From NCBI GenBank assembly GCA_963516475.1, contig CAUQBR010000006.1:36029-100028 (forward strand): a DNA stretch of 64,000 nucleotides, written 5' to 3'. Both the position numbers and the translations under genes were made by a program. Each line of letters starts with the position of its first letter. The stretch's first letter is position 1. Source of the stretch: JABCPE02 sp963516475 (GTDB lineage: Bacteria > Bacteroidota > Bacteroidia > Flavobacteriales > Weeksellaceae). The notes beneath the pieces were generated by a model. That model was not told the DNA's origin and did no database searches. It saw only the letters and a list, made by a program, of their open reading frames with translations. Of this stretch, positions 54,535 through 63,813 are shown one piece after another.

Positions 54535-55515
54535 TTATTTCTCAAAATAAAAATCCGCAAAAACAGGATAATGGTCAGAATAGCCAATTTCTCGATTCAC
54601 GAAATAATTCGCCGCTCTCAGAGATTTTGAAGAAAAAACATAATCTATTCTTATAGGGAATTTATAATCGTGAAAACTCGTCGCGCTTCCGTTTCCCGCC
54701 TCTACGAAGGCATCTGTGAGACTTTCTGAAATTTGATAATATTCATAAGAGCTGGGCATGGCATTAAAATCTCCTCCTAAAACAACTGGATATGGAGACT
54801 CTGTGATGAGTTTTTTAATCTCCTGAATTTGGTTTTGGTGGATTTTAAAAACAGGAAGGAATTTCCTCAACAAAGCACTGAATTTATTCTCATTTTCAGC
54901 AAGTTCGTAGGTTGGCTTTATCATGTCTTTGGTCAGCTGAAATGGCTCCAAATACACCGTAATGAAGCGGATAACTTTGTCCCTCACTGCTATATCTGCA
55001 CAGAGTGCATGCCCTATGCTACTTGTAGAAACATGCTTTTGGCTGAGAATAGGAAATTTAGAATAAATACTGACTATTTCCGAATTTGCACGATGTTTAA
55101 AATTAGAAAGTTCATACCTTTTACTCTCTCCCCAGCCGCTTTCCTGCAATAGCAGAACATCCACCTGCTGCTGATTTAGGAATTCTGTTTTCTCTGGCTC
55201 TATGGTTTTGGTGTTGTAGGTCATCACTTTCACATCTGCATTTTCGCTTGATGAAGAAGTATAGTTCAACCACCTTTGTACTGGAGAAATCAAGAAAATA
55301 GAACCAATCAAAAAGACAAAAGCCCTGTTTCGCCTGCTTATCAACCAAAACAAAGTAAAAACAGCATGCACAATCAGCAAAATAGGAAAAATAAGCGATA
55401 ACAAATTGAGAAACGCAAATTTACTTGGAGGAATATAAGCATTAAGACTTGCCCCTAAAAGAAGAAGCAAGACCAATGAATGCCCTATAAATAAAAGTTT
55501 CCTAAAACCTCCCAT
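54535..55515 (-). CDS. Membrane-anchored endonuclease/exonuclease/phosphatase family protein
   Basis: The 326-residue protein has three membrane segments in the first about 85 residues (LLFIGHSLVLLLLLGASLN, FLNLLSLIFPILLIVHAVFTLFWLI, FVFLIGSIFLI). An EEP domain follows, with VKVMTYNTKTIE, VLLLQESGWGE, VVLGGDFNAMPSS and GYSDHYPVFADF at the C-terminus. The metal and catalytic residues (Asn, Glu, Asp-Phe-Asn, Asp-His) are all in place. Substrates could be lipid phosphates or nucleic acid outside the membrane. It starts one base after the rhomboid stop and is probably co-transcribed with it and mutL. Confidence 0.88.
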   Translation of the reverse strand: MGGFRKLLFIGHSLVLLLLLGASLNAYIPPSKFAFLNLLSLIFPILLIVHAVFTLFWLISRRNRAFVFLIGSIFLISPVQRWLNYTSSSSENADVKVMTYNTKTIEPEKTEFLNQQQVDVLLLQESGWGESKRYELSNFKHRANSEIVSIYSKFPILSQKHVSTSSIGHALCADIAVRDKVIRFITVYLEPFQLTKDMIKPTYELAENENKFSALLRKFLPVFKIHQNQIQEIKKLITESPYPVVLGGDFNAMPSSYEYYQISESLTDAFVEAGNGSATSFHDYKFPIRIDYVFSSKSLRAANYFVNREIGYSDHYPVFADFYFEK

Positions 55516-55516
55516 T

Positions 55517-56230
55517 TTACCTGATATTTCGGTTTGCTTTCCAGTTTCTAATCATAAGCCAGCCCACCAAAGCCCCGCCAATATGAGCAAAATGCGCCAC
55601 ATTATCCCATTCAAACTGTCTTATCCCCAGATAAGCCGAAATAAGTATAACTATAGGCAGCAGATATTTAGCTTTTATAGGATATGGGATGAACATCAGG
55701 CTTATCTTCGCATCAGGAAACAATGTCCCAAAGCCTGCCACTGCTCCAAAAACAGCTCCAGAAGCCCCCAGCATAGGCATTGAAAGATAATCCAGTAACG
55801 AATGTGCCTCCTCAGATTCTATCAAAGACTTCTCAACGAAAGATTTCCCTGCATTTAGATAGATTTCACGAACATCCACTCCCTGCTGTAACAAAGCCTG
55901 AGTCAGCTCATAAACTTGGTAATAATTCCAAAAATTAAATAAAATAAATGACCCCAGCCCCGATAAAAAATAAAGAATCGCAAAATGTCTTCCGCCCAGT
56001 GCCTGCTCCAAAATACTCCCAAAACTCCATAAAGTAAACATATTAAAAAGCAAATGCATCAGAGAACCATGCATAAACATATGGGTAAATATCTGCCACG
56101 AATGAAATAGTGGAGATGTAGGCATATAAGCCGCCATCTGATATCTTAGGTCAGGGTATAATAACTCCGTAACGGCATACAAAAGAACATTTATGATAAT
56201 GATATTTCTAGTAACTGGTATTGCGTTCAT
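55517..56230 (-). CDS. Rhomboid family intramembrane serine protease
   Basis: The 237-residue protein has six or so membrane segments. The catalytic Ser is in MLGASGAVFGAVAGF, and the catalytic His in VAHFAHIGGALVGW near the end. HMFMHGSLMHLLFNMFTLWSFG carries the usual His-rich second segment. A soluble insertion of about 45 residues (LLQQGVDVREIYLNAGKSF and following) lies between segments three and four, as in flavobacterial copies. It cuts membrane proteins within the bilayer. It lies in a compact run with mutL and the EEP gene. Confidence 0.93.
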   Translation of the reverse strand: MNAIPVTRNIIIINVLLYAVTELLYPDLRYQMAAYMPTSPLFHSWQIFTHMFMHGSLMHLLFNMFTLWSFGSILEQALGGRHFAILYFLSGLGSFILFNFWNYYQVYELTQALLQQGVDVREIYLNAGKSFVEKSLIESEEAHSLLDYLSMPMLGASGAVFGAVAGFGTLFPDAKISLMFIPYPIKAKYLLPIVILISAYLGIRQFEWDNVAHFAHIGGALVGWLMIRNWKANRNIR

Positions 56231-56255
56231 TTGTTAATTTTCTAGTTATTTTTAA

Positions 56256-58022
56256 TTAAAATTTATTTTTCAGCTCTTCCAAAGGCAGCTCCAAATAACA
56301 TCTTCGCCCATCTGGAAGATACTGCGAAAAACCTATCTGTATATATTCCTTGATAAGCTCTTCTACATCGGTTTTATATAAGAAATTATAACTAAATCTT
56401 GTCTGCACCTTTATCCATTGTTCCTCATAATGGTTCATAAAATCCTCCTCCGTTTTGTAGTCTAATATTTCAAAAATTCTTTCCAAAAACTCCATTACTT
56501 TGGTTTCATTCAGCCCAACTGGAATAGCGCTGATTTTCAAAATATTATCTCTATCTAAAACAATATCAAATCCCAGCTCTGGAAGGTATTTTTTAATGGA
56601 TGTGTATTTTATTTTTTCCATCTCATTGAGGTGGTATTCCAGCGAAAAAAGAAGCGTCTGCCCTGCTTTTTCTTTGGGAACTTGTTTCTTTTTATCCGCT
56701 AAAACCAAAGCATAAATACGCTCCATATTCAGCATCAAAGTCTTGTCCCCACGGTTATAAAGCCAATATCCATTAGGCAGCCTCATCAGTTCTTCATCAA
56801 AATCATCATCTTCAAAAAGTGTATTGAGTTTAGAGGGTTCCGCCTGTATATCATGCTGATACATTTCCTCTAAATTGAACATTTTCACATCTGTGATTTT
56901 TTCAGACTGAAATGGATTATAATTCCTATCTACTTTAATATCAGTGAACTGCGATGAAGTATTCGCTTTGGATGAAATTCCTGCAAAAATATCTTTCTGT
57001 GGGTCTCGGTCAAAATCCAATGAAGGTGCGATGTTATAAATTCCCAGTGAGCGCTTAATCGTAGAGCGAATCAAGGCGTATATAAGGTGCTCATCCTCGA
57101 ATTTTACTTCCGTTTTCTGCGGATGGATATTGACATCTATTTTTTCTGGGTCAAGCTCCAGATAAAGGAAAAATGTCGGAATATAAGCTGGTGCCAACAG
57201 CCCCTCGAAAGCCTCCTGAACAGCACGGTTAAAATAAGCACTTCTGAAAAACCTTCCATTTACAAAGAAAAACTGCTCGCCTCTGGTTTTCTTCGCGCCT
57301 TCTGGTTTTGCAACAAATCCATCCAATTTCACCCAGCCCAAATCTTCCTTCACAGGAACCAGCAGCGGCTGGAGTTTTCGCCCAAAAATATCTACTATTC
57401 TCTGGGATAAATTCGCCTTTCTGAGTTTAAATATCTCCTCATCATTATGATAAAGAGAAAATTCTATCTGCTCATGCGCCAGTGCCACACGATGAAATTC
57501 ATCTATAATATGCCGAAATTCTACATTGTCCTTCTTCAAAAATTTTCTCCTTGCAGGAACATTGTAGAACAAGTTTTTCACCAAAAAATTAGAGCCCTCA
57601 GCAGTCTGAATAGGCTCTTGAAATTGTAACTCTCCCCCTTCTATATAGATATTTGTCCCTAATTCCGCATTTTGTTTTTTAGTCCTCAATTCCACCTGTC
57701 CTACCGCTGCTATGGATGCTAGAGCCTCTCCTCTAAATCCCTTGCTCGATATTTTAAAAATATCCTCCGTAGTACGAATTTTAGAAGTCGCATGCCTTTC
57801 AAAGGCCATTCTAGCATCAGTTTCGGACATTCCTATGCCGTCATCTACTACCTGTATCAGATTTTTTCCAGCGTCCCTTATGATGAGTTCCACCTTACCA
57901 GCCTTCGCATCTATGGCATTCTCCAGCAGTTCTTTCACTACGGAAGCAGGTCTCTGCACCACTTCTCCCGCCGCAATCTGGTTGGCAACATAGTCTGGCA
58001 AAAGCTGAATAATATCTGACAT
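56256..58022 (-). CDS. mutL: DNA mismatch repair protein MutL lacking the endonuclease motif
   Basis: The 588-residue protein has a normal GHKL ATPase N-terminus: LLPDYVANQIAAGEVVQRPASVVKELLENA, DDGIGM, and TSKIRTTEDIFKISSKGFRGEALASIAAVG. Each of these is present at the normal position. The C-terminal dimerisation domain is present, but the metal-binding DQHAxxE motif is replaced by LNMERIYALVLADK, and the terminal C-P-H-G-R-P-type motif reads LPDGRRCYLELP. This implies loss of the latent endonuclease, as in E. coli-type MutL. It couples MutS to strand removal. No frameshift is visible. Confidence 0.93.
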   Translation of the reverse strand: MSDIIQLLPDYVANQIAAGEVVQRPASVVKELLENAIDAKAGKVELIIRDAGKNLIQVVDDGIGMSETDARMAFERHATSKIRTTEDIFKISSKGFRGEALASIAAVGQVELRTKKQNAELGTNIYIEGGELQFQEPIQTAEGSNFLVKNLFYNVPARRKFLKKDNVEFRHIIDEFHRVALAHEQIEFSLYHNDEEIFKLRKANLSQRIVDIFGRKLQPLLVPVKEDLGWVKLDGFVAKPEGAKKTRGEQFFFVNGRFFRSAYFNRAVQEAFEGLLAPAYIPTFFLYLELDPEKIDVNIHPQKTEVKFEDEHLIYALIRSTIKRSLGIYNIAPSLDFDRDPQKDIFAGISSKANTSSQFTDIKVDRNYNPFQSEKITDVKMFNLEEMYQHDIQAEPSKLNTLFEDDDFDEELMRLPNGYWLYNRGDKTLMLNMERIYALVLADKKKQVPKEKAGQTLLFSLEYHLNEMEKIKYTSIKKYLPELGFDIVLDRDNILKISAIPVGLNETKVMEFLERIFEILDYKTEEDFMNHYEEQWIKVQTRFSYNFLYKTDVEELIKEYIQIGFSQYLPDGRRCYLELPLEELKNKF

Positions 58023-58026
58023 ATTT

Positions 58027-59133
58027 TTAGAAAGGTTTTACTTTATTTATTTTATCTTTTCTGATGTTTTTTTCTTTGTTTTCAACTCCTAATTTATAGT
58101 AAACACCCACACCCAAAACCTGCTTCATTTGGATTTTCTGCACTTGGTCGTGATCGTAGACCAAATCAATATTGAATGTAGTGGTTATGAATTTGTTAAA
58201 TTTCAAGCTCAATGTCCCTGTGTATGCGACATCCACTCTTTCAGGGTGAGAAGTGTAGCTGCTAAATAAATTCAGCTGATTGGTAAAATAAATATCCTTA
58301 TAAATTTTCCAACGATGAATCACATTGAGCATTGCTCCCATTTCGCTTTTTATGCTCTGCCCATCATGTTCTAGTCCGTATTTTCCTTTTTTCTGAAGGT
58401 GTTTGTCCAGCACGAAAGTTAGTTTAGCATTGATAGGTCTGAGTATCACTTGGAAATTCTCCTTCGGATTATACAAAACCCCAAGACCGACATTCAGATA
58501 CCCAGGCGCCATAAATCGCGAAATTCTGTCCTCAAATTTCACTTTTTTCCCTGAAGAATAATAGTATCCTGGCGAAAACTGAGACAAAAACTGGAAACCT
58601 GTAGAAAGATAATACTGACTACCCAAATCATAGCCATAGTCAGAAGAAACATTGAGGTAATCTTCTGTTTTTCTGAGTTCTTCTTTTCTGTCAGAAACCA
58701 TTCCATAGCCCATCTTCGCATGAGTATCCCAAAAATGCTTTCCGTTTTTGTAAATCAATGAATAATCTATCCTGCCAATAACACCGATGCTGTTATCCCC
58801 TCCCGTGTTCCAGTTGGAATAGGAAGACTGATTGAAAATCAAGTTGTTCTGTCCATAGAAAAACCAAGACCTCTCACGATAAGTATTCATCAGCAAAAAC
58901 GGCGTCACAGGAAGCTCTCCTTGTTTATCCTCCTGATTTCTAAGGATAATGGTGTCCTTCTTTTTTATATTCAGTTTTACCAGCTTGGGAGTATTCAGAC
59001 TATCCAAATTGACTGCGGTAGAATCCCATTTTTTCTGATTGATAGAATCAATCTTGTATTTCAATGGATTTTTTTGAGCAAATCCCATCACTGAAATGCT
59101 GAATAATACAGAAATGAGTATTTTTTTTACCAT
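58027..59133 (-). CDS. DUF3078 outer-membrane protein
   Basis: The 368-residue protein has a signal peptide (ILISVLFSISVMGFAQ). A DUF3078 beta-rich body follows, with NNLIFNQSSYSNWNTGGDNSIGVIGRIDYSLIYKNG (residues about 97-132) as its signature. Many alternating strands lead to VLGVGVYYKLG near the end, then a basic tail. This is a barrel-type protein common in Bacteroidota with no defined function. It is transcribed divergently from ileS, and mutL begins four bases after its stop. Confidence 0.88.
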   Translation of the reverse strand: MVKKILISVLFSISVMGFAQKNPLKYKIDSINQKKWDSTAVNLDSLNTPKLVKLNIKKKDTIILRNQEDKQGELPVTPFLLMNTYRERSWFFYGQNNLIFNQSSYSNWNTGGDNSIGVIGRIDYSLIYKNGKHFWDTHAKMGYGMVSDRKEELRKTEDYLNVSSDYGYDLGSQYYLSTGFQFLSQFSPGYYYSSGKKVKFEDRISRFMAPGYLNVGLGVLYNPKENFQVILRPINAKLTFVLDKHLQKKGKYGLEHDGQSIKSEMGAMLNVIHRWKIYKDIYFTNQLNLFSSYTSHPERVDVAYTGTLSLKFNKFITTTFNIDLVYDHDQVQKIQMKQVLGVGVYYKLGVENKEKNIRKDKINKVKPF

Positions 59134-59138
59134 AGTTG

Positions 59139-59146
59139 CAAAAGTA
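59139..59146 (-). promoter_or_regulatory. -7 promoter element for the DUF3078-mutL-rhomboid-EEP run
   Basis: The minus strand reads TACTTTTG, matching TAnnTTTG, just upstream of the start at 59133. The short leader suggests transcription begins within a few bases of the gene. Confidence 0.4.
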
Positions 59147-59250
59147 TAAGTTTTTTATGGTAAGACAAAAAAATTATTGCAAAATTATATCTTTTTTCTC
59201 CGAAAAAATATTATATTCGCAACTAGATTTTTTACAAAAATGATAAGAAA

Positions 59251-62200
59251 ATGGCTAAATTCAGCGAATATAAGAACCTTGATTTGATAAATGTTTCCGA
59301 AAACATAGCAGCATTTTGGCATAATAATGACACTTTCCATAAGTCGGTAGAAATCCGCGAAGGACACCCAGAATTCGTATTCTACGAAGGGCCGCCTTCT
59401 GCTAATGGTCTCCCTGGTATTCACCATGTGATGGCAAGGACTATCAAGGATATTTTCTGTCGTTTTCAAACTCAAAATGGTAAGCAGGTTTTCCGTAAAG
59501 CAGGCTGGGACACTCATGGGCTTCCTGTGGAACTGGGCGTGGAGAAAGAACTTGGAATTACCAAAGAAGACATCGGTAAAAAAATCTCCGTAGAAAAATA
59601 CAACCAAGCCTGTCGTAATGCGGTGATGCGCTACACAGACATTTGGAATGACCTTACAAAAAAAATAGGTTATTGGGTAGATTTGGAAAATCCGTACATC
59701 ACCTACGAACCAAAATATATGGAGTCTGTTTGGTGGCTTCTGAAACAGCTTTACAATAAAAATTTACTTTACAAAGGCTACACTATCCAGCCGTATTCAC
59801 CAAAGGCAGGAACGGGACTTTCTTCGCACGAACTCAATCAGCCAGGGACTTACCGAGATGTGAGCGACACGACTATCGTGGCTCAGTTTAAAGTAAAAAA
59901 CCTTAGCCCTGTGCTTCAGTCTAAAATCTCAAATACTGAAAACCTGAGCATCCTTGCTTGGACTACTACGCCATGGACATTGCCTTCTAACACAGCACTG
60001 ACTGTGGGTGCGGATATTGACTATGTTTTGGTTAAAACTTTCAATCAATATACTTTTGAACCTATCAATATTATCCTTGCTAAAGCATTGGTAAATAAAC
60101 AATTTGGAAATAAATATTTTGAAACTTCTGATGAAGCCGAATTTTCTTCGTTCCAAAATAATCACAATAACGACAGCAAGAAGAAAATTCCTTACCAAAT
60201 CTTAGCCGAATTCAAAGGTTCTGATTTGGTGGAAACTACCTATGAACAGCTCATTCCGTGGTTCCTTCCAGCAGAAAATCCTGAAAAAGCATTCCGTGTA
60301 ATTGCAGGAGATTTCGTAACTACCGAGGACGGGACAGGAATCGTGCATACAGCGCCGACTTTCGGTGCGGATGATGCCCGTGTAGCGAAAGAAGCTGGTG
60401 TTCCACCGATGCTCGTAAAAGATGAAAATGACAACCTTGTACCATTAGTGGATCTGCAAGGGAAATTCATCAAAGGAGAAAATGTTCCTGAACTTTTCGC
60501 TGGGAAATACATTAAAAACGAATACTACGATAACGGCACCGCTCCTGAAAAATCTTGGGATGTGGAACTCGCCATCCTTTTAAAAACTGAAAATAAAGCC
60601 TTTAAGGTAGAAAAATACAGCCACTCCTACCCTCATTGCTGGAGAACAGACAAGCCAGTATTGTACTATCCGCTGGATTCTTGGTTTGTGAAAATGACCG
60701 AGGTGAAAAATCGTTTGGTAGAGCTAAACAAAGGTATCAACTGGAAGCCGAAAGCTACTGGTGAAGGGCGTTTTGCGAACTGGCTGGAAAATGTAAATGA
60801 CTGGAATTTATCCCGTTCCAGATACTGGGGAATTCCGCTTCCTATCTGGAGAACAGAGGATCTGAAAGAGGAAAAAATCATTGGTTCTGTAGAGGAACTA
60901 ATCACCGAGATAGAAAAATCCGTAGCCGCTGGTCTAATGTCCGAAAATCCATTCAAAGGCTTTGAAATCGGTAATATGTCTAATGAAAACTACGCTAAAA
61001 TAGACCTTCACAAGAACATCGTGGATGAGATTATTTTAGTGTCTGACAGCAGAAAACCGATGAAGAGAGAAAGCGACTTGATAGATGTTTGGTTTGACTC
61101 TGGTGCGATGCCTTACGCTCAGCTGCACTATCCTTTTGAGAATAAGGAACTTATCGACCAAAACAAGGCTTACCCTGCGGATTTCATAGCGGAGGGAGTA
61201 GACCAAACGCGTGGCTGGTTCTACACGCTTCACGCGATTGCAACAGCAGTTTTTGACTCTGTGGCTTATAAGAATGTGGTTTCCAATGGATTAGTTTTAG
61301 ATAAAAACGGACAAAAAATGTCTAAAAGACTAGGCAATGCCGTAGACCCATTCGAAACTTTGGCAAAATATGGCCCAGATGCTACGCGCTGGTACATGAT
61401 TTCTAATGCCAATCCGTGGGAAAACCTGAAATTTGACATTGAAGGAATCGATGAAGTTCGTAGAAAATTCTTCGGAACGCTTTATAACACTTACTCTTTC
61501 TTCGCGCTTTATGCCAATGTAGACGGCTTTAAATACGAAGAAGCAGAAGTACAGAACAAACCAGAGATTGACCGATGGATTTTGTCTGAATTAAATATCT
61601 TAATCAAGGAAGTAAAGGCTTTCTACGAAGACTACGAACCTACGAAAGTGGCAAGAGCCATCAATACTTTCGTGAATGATAACTTGTCTAACTGGTATGT
61701 GAGACTCTGTCGCCGCCGTTTCTGGAAAGGCGACTACACAGAGGACAAAATCTCTGCTTATCAGACACTTTACACTTGTCTGGATACCGTGGCGAAACTT
61801 TCTGCTCCGATAGCGCCATTCTTCATGGACAGGCTATATCAAGACCTAAATGCCGTAACAGGAAAAGACAAGGCAGAAAGTGTGCATTTGTCAGACTTCC
61901 CAGTAGCAGACGAAAACCGAATAGACGCAGATTTGGTGGAGAAAACTCATCTAGCGCAGTCTATCACTTCGATGGTATTTTCATTAAGAAAGAAAGAAAA
62001 TATCAAAGTTCGTCAGCCATTACAAAAAGTGATGATTCCTGTTTTGGATAAGAAAACTGAAAGCCAGATTTTAGCCGTAGCGGATTTAATCAAACAAGAA
62101 ATAAATGTGAAAGAACTACAGCTCATCAATGCTGAAGAGGCTTCTACACTGATTGTAAAACAAATCAAACCTAACTTTAAGGTTCTGGGAGCAAAACTAG

Positions 62201-62664
62201 GCAAAGATATGAAAGCTGTGGGAGCAGAAATTTCTGCAATGAGTTCTGAGCAGATAGCAACCCTTGAAAAAGAAGGAAAAATGAACATCGCAGGACACGA
62301 AATTACCATCGATGATGTGGAAATCTTGACCAAAGACATCCCAGGATGGACAGTAACCAGCGAGGGCAGAATAACTGTAGCTTTAGACCTTACTGTAACT
62401 GATGAACTCAGAGCAGAAGGTGTGGCAAGAGAATTCGTGAACCGTGTTCAAAACCTTAGAAAAGATAAAGATTTTGACCTGATGGATAGAATTTGTATAC
62501 AATTAGAGGAGAATAATTCGTTTAAGTCAGAAATCAATGCTAATAATTCTTACATTTCTGCAGAAGTATTAGCAAATAAAATAGAGTTTGTGAATTCACT
62601 TTCTCCAGCTGATGAAATAGAAATCAATGATGTGTATTTCAAAATAAATATAAACAGAGTATAA
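59251..62664 (+). CDS. ileS: Isoleucyl-tRNA synthetase (eukaryote-like type 2)
   Basis: The 1137-residue class I synthetase has its HIGH-equivalent in GLPGIHHVMARTIKDIF (about residues 51-67), the second signature WDTHGLPVE, a complete CP1 editing domain (LAWTTTPWTLPSNTAL), and KMSKRLGNAVDP (about 690-701). The HHVMART form and length mark the type 2 branch also found in eukaryotes; members of it are often less sensitive to mupirocin. It charges tRNA-Ile in the cytoplasm. It leads an ileS/dksA-like/lspA cluster typical of this group. Confidence 0.96.
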   Translation: MAKFSEYKNLDLINVSENIAAFWHNNDTFHKSVEIREGHPEFVFYEGPPSANGLPGIHHVMARTIKDIFCRFQTQNGKQVFRKAGWDTHGLPVELGVEKELGITKEDIGKKISVEKYNQACRNAVMRYTDIWNDLTKKIGYWVDLENPYITYEPKYMESVWWLLKQLYNKNLLYKGYTIQPYSPKAGTGLSSHELNQPGTYRDVSDTTIVAQFKVKNLSPVLQSKISNTENLSILAWTTTPWTLPSNTALTVGADIDYVLVKTFNQYTFEPINIILAKALVNKQFGNKYFETSDEAEFSSFQNNHNNDSKKKIPYQILAEFKGSDLVETTYEQLIPWFLPAENPEKAFRVIAGDFVTTEDGTGIVHTAPTFGADDARVAKEAGVPPMLVKDENDNLVPLVDLQGKFIKGENVPELFAGKYIKNEYYDNGTAPEKSWDVELAILLKTENKAFKVEKYSHSYPHCWRTDKPVLYYPLDSWFVKMTEVKNRLVELNKGINWKPKATGEGRFANWLENVNDWNLSRSRYWGIPLPIWRTEDLKEEKIIGSVEELITEIEKSVAAGLMSENPFKGFEIGNMSNENYAKIDLHKNIVDEIILVSDSRKPMKRESDLIDVWFDSGAMPYAQLHYPFENKELIDQNKAYPADFIAEGVDQTRGWFYTLHAIATAVFDSVAYKNVVSNGLVLDKNGQKMSKRLGNAVDPFETLAKYGPDATRWYMISNANPWENLKFDIEGIDEVRRKFFGTLYNTYSFFALYANVDGFKYEEAEVQNKPEIDRWILSELNILIKEVKAFYEDYEPTKVARAINTFVNDNLSNWYVRLCRRRFWKGDYTEDKISAYQTLYTCLDTVAKLSAPIAPFFMDRLYQDLNAVTGKDKAESVHLSDFPVADENRIDADLVEKTHLAQSITSMVFSLRKKENIKVRQPLQKVMIPVLDKKTESQILAVADLIKQEINVKELQLINAEEASTLIVKQIKPNFKVLGAKLGKDMKAVGAEISAMSSEQIATLEKEGKMNIAGHEITIDDVEILTKDIPGWTVTSEGRITVALDLTVTDELRAEGVAREFVNRVQNLRKDKDFDLMDRICIQLEENNSFKSEINANNSYISAEVLANKIEFVNSLSPADEIEINDVYFKININRV

Positions 62665-62702
62665 AAATTTAAAACAACTAAAAACGACTAATTGATAACA
62701 GA

Positions 62703-63080
62703 ATGGAAGAAAGAACAAGGTACAGCGATGCTGATTTGCAGGAGTTTAAGGCTATAATCCAGCAGAAAATAGAGAAGGCAGAGAAAGATTTAGCCCTGTT
62801 AAGAGAAAGTTTCATCAATGACCAAAACAACGGAACAGATGATACTTCGCCTACATTCAAAGCCTTTGAAGAAGGAGCTGAAACGCTCAGCAAAGAACAA
62901 AATGCGATATTGGCCGGCAGACAGGAAAAATTCATCCGCGACCTGAAACACGCGCTTATTCGTATAGAAAACAAAACCTATGGAATCTGCCGCGTAACAG
63001 GAAAACTGATAGACAAAGAGCGACTGAAAGCCGTTCCACACGCTACACTGAGCATAGAAGCGAAAAACATGCAGCGGTAA
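62703..63080 (+). CDS. TraR/DksA family regulator lacking the zinc-finger cysteines
   Basis: The 125-residue protein has a coiled-coil N-terminus (DLQEFKAIIQQKIEKAEKDL) with an acidic patch. The C-terminal globular part is YGICRVTGKLIDKERLKAVPHATLSIEA. Only one cysteine remains, where DksA has four zinc ligands, a loss usual in Bacteroidota members. DksA-type proteins enter the RNA polymerase secondary channel and tune transcription. It sits between ileS and lspA as in relatives. Confidence 0.9.
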   Translation: MEERTRYSDADLQEFKAIIQQKIEKAEKDLALLRESFINDQNNGTDDTSPTFKAFEEGAETLSKEQNAILAGRQEKFIRDLKHALIRIENKTYGICRVTGKLIDKERLKAVPHATLSIEAKNMQR

Positions 63081-63093
63081 ATATCACACATAT

Positions 63094-63117
63094 GAGGGCT
63101 AAGATATCTTAGCTCTC
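63094..63117 (+). terminator. Palindromic stem, weak terminator candidate
   Basis: GCTAAGATATCTTAGC (63098-63113) is a perfect palindrome, and the arms extend by GAGG/TCTC with one wobble. The following sequence has no long T-run. Confidence 0.45.
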
Positions 63118-63135
63118 TTACTTAATTTAACCAAA

Positions 63136-63759
63136 ATGAGAACAATTGTCATTACATTTATGAGTCTTTTATTTTTGTCTTGTGCAAAAAAAACTGACCT
63201 TGAAAAAGTAGATTTTTCTTCGAGTTATAAAGAAGTTTTCAATGGCGTAAAATTTGAAATGGAAGATGAAGATATAGCCACGACATTACCATGCGCTTTC
63301 ACCGAAGAAATGACACATTTTAGCTTTGGAGATATTGAGTTTCAAAATACTAATAAAGAAGAGATTCCTTTATCTAAAGTGAAAATATTGTTCAATAATG
63401 CTTCCGAACAAAAAACATCAGGAATTATAATTAAAATAGAGGAAGAGGAAATTGGCAATAAAATGTTTAGCTATTTAAAAAAACAATACAACACTCCAAA
63501 AACATTATTACCTACCCCCTCAAAAAATGATGAAGGAAGGATAACAGGGTATTCTGCCTACCTGTGGAATGTAGAAGGGAAAACCATGATATTTTCTCAA
63601 TATTATTACCATAGAGTTGATGAATACCCCGATGGACACGAGGAGTATTTCCCGCGTGTAAGTTCTACATTTTATTTAATAGACAATAATGTTCTTACAA
63701 GTTTTAAAGATTTTAAACAGACAGCCGTTGAACGCCTTTTAAAAACATATTCCCCATAA
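63136..63759 (+). CDS. Lipoprotein of unknown function
   Basis: The 207-residue protein begins with a lipobox (LLFLSCAKK, Cys at about residue 17). A strand-rich body follows (VKFEMEDEDIATTLPCAF, HFSFGDIEFQNTNKE, SAYLWNVEGKTMIFSQYYYHR). No family was recognised. It separates the dksA-like gene from lspA and has an unremarkable neighbourhood. It probably faces the periplasm. Confidence 0.8.
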   Translation: MRTIVITFMSLLFLSCAKKTDLEKVDFSSSYKEVFNGVKFEMEDEDIATTLPCAFTEEMTHFSFGDIEFQNTNKEEIPLSKVKILFNNASEQKTSGIIIKIEEEEIGNKMFSYLKKQYNTPKTLLPTPSKNDEGRITGYSAYLWNVEGKTMIFSQYYYHRVDEYPDGHEEYFPRVSSTFYLIDNNVLTSFKDFKQTAVERLLKTYSP

Positions 63760-63813
63760 AAACTAATCAAACATGATTTTACAATTTAAAAATGGTACAA
63801 AACATTTAGTTTC

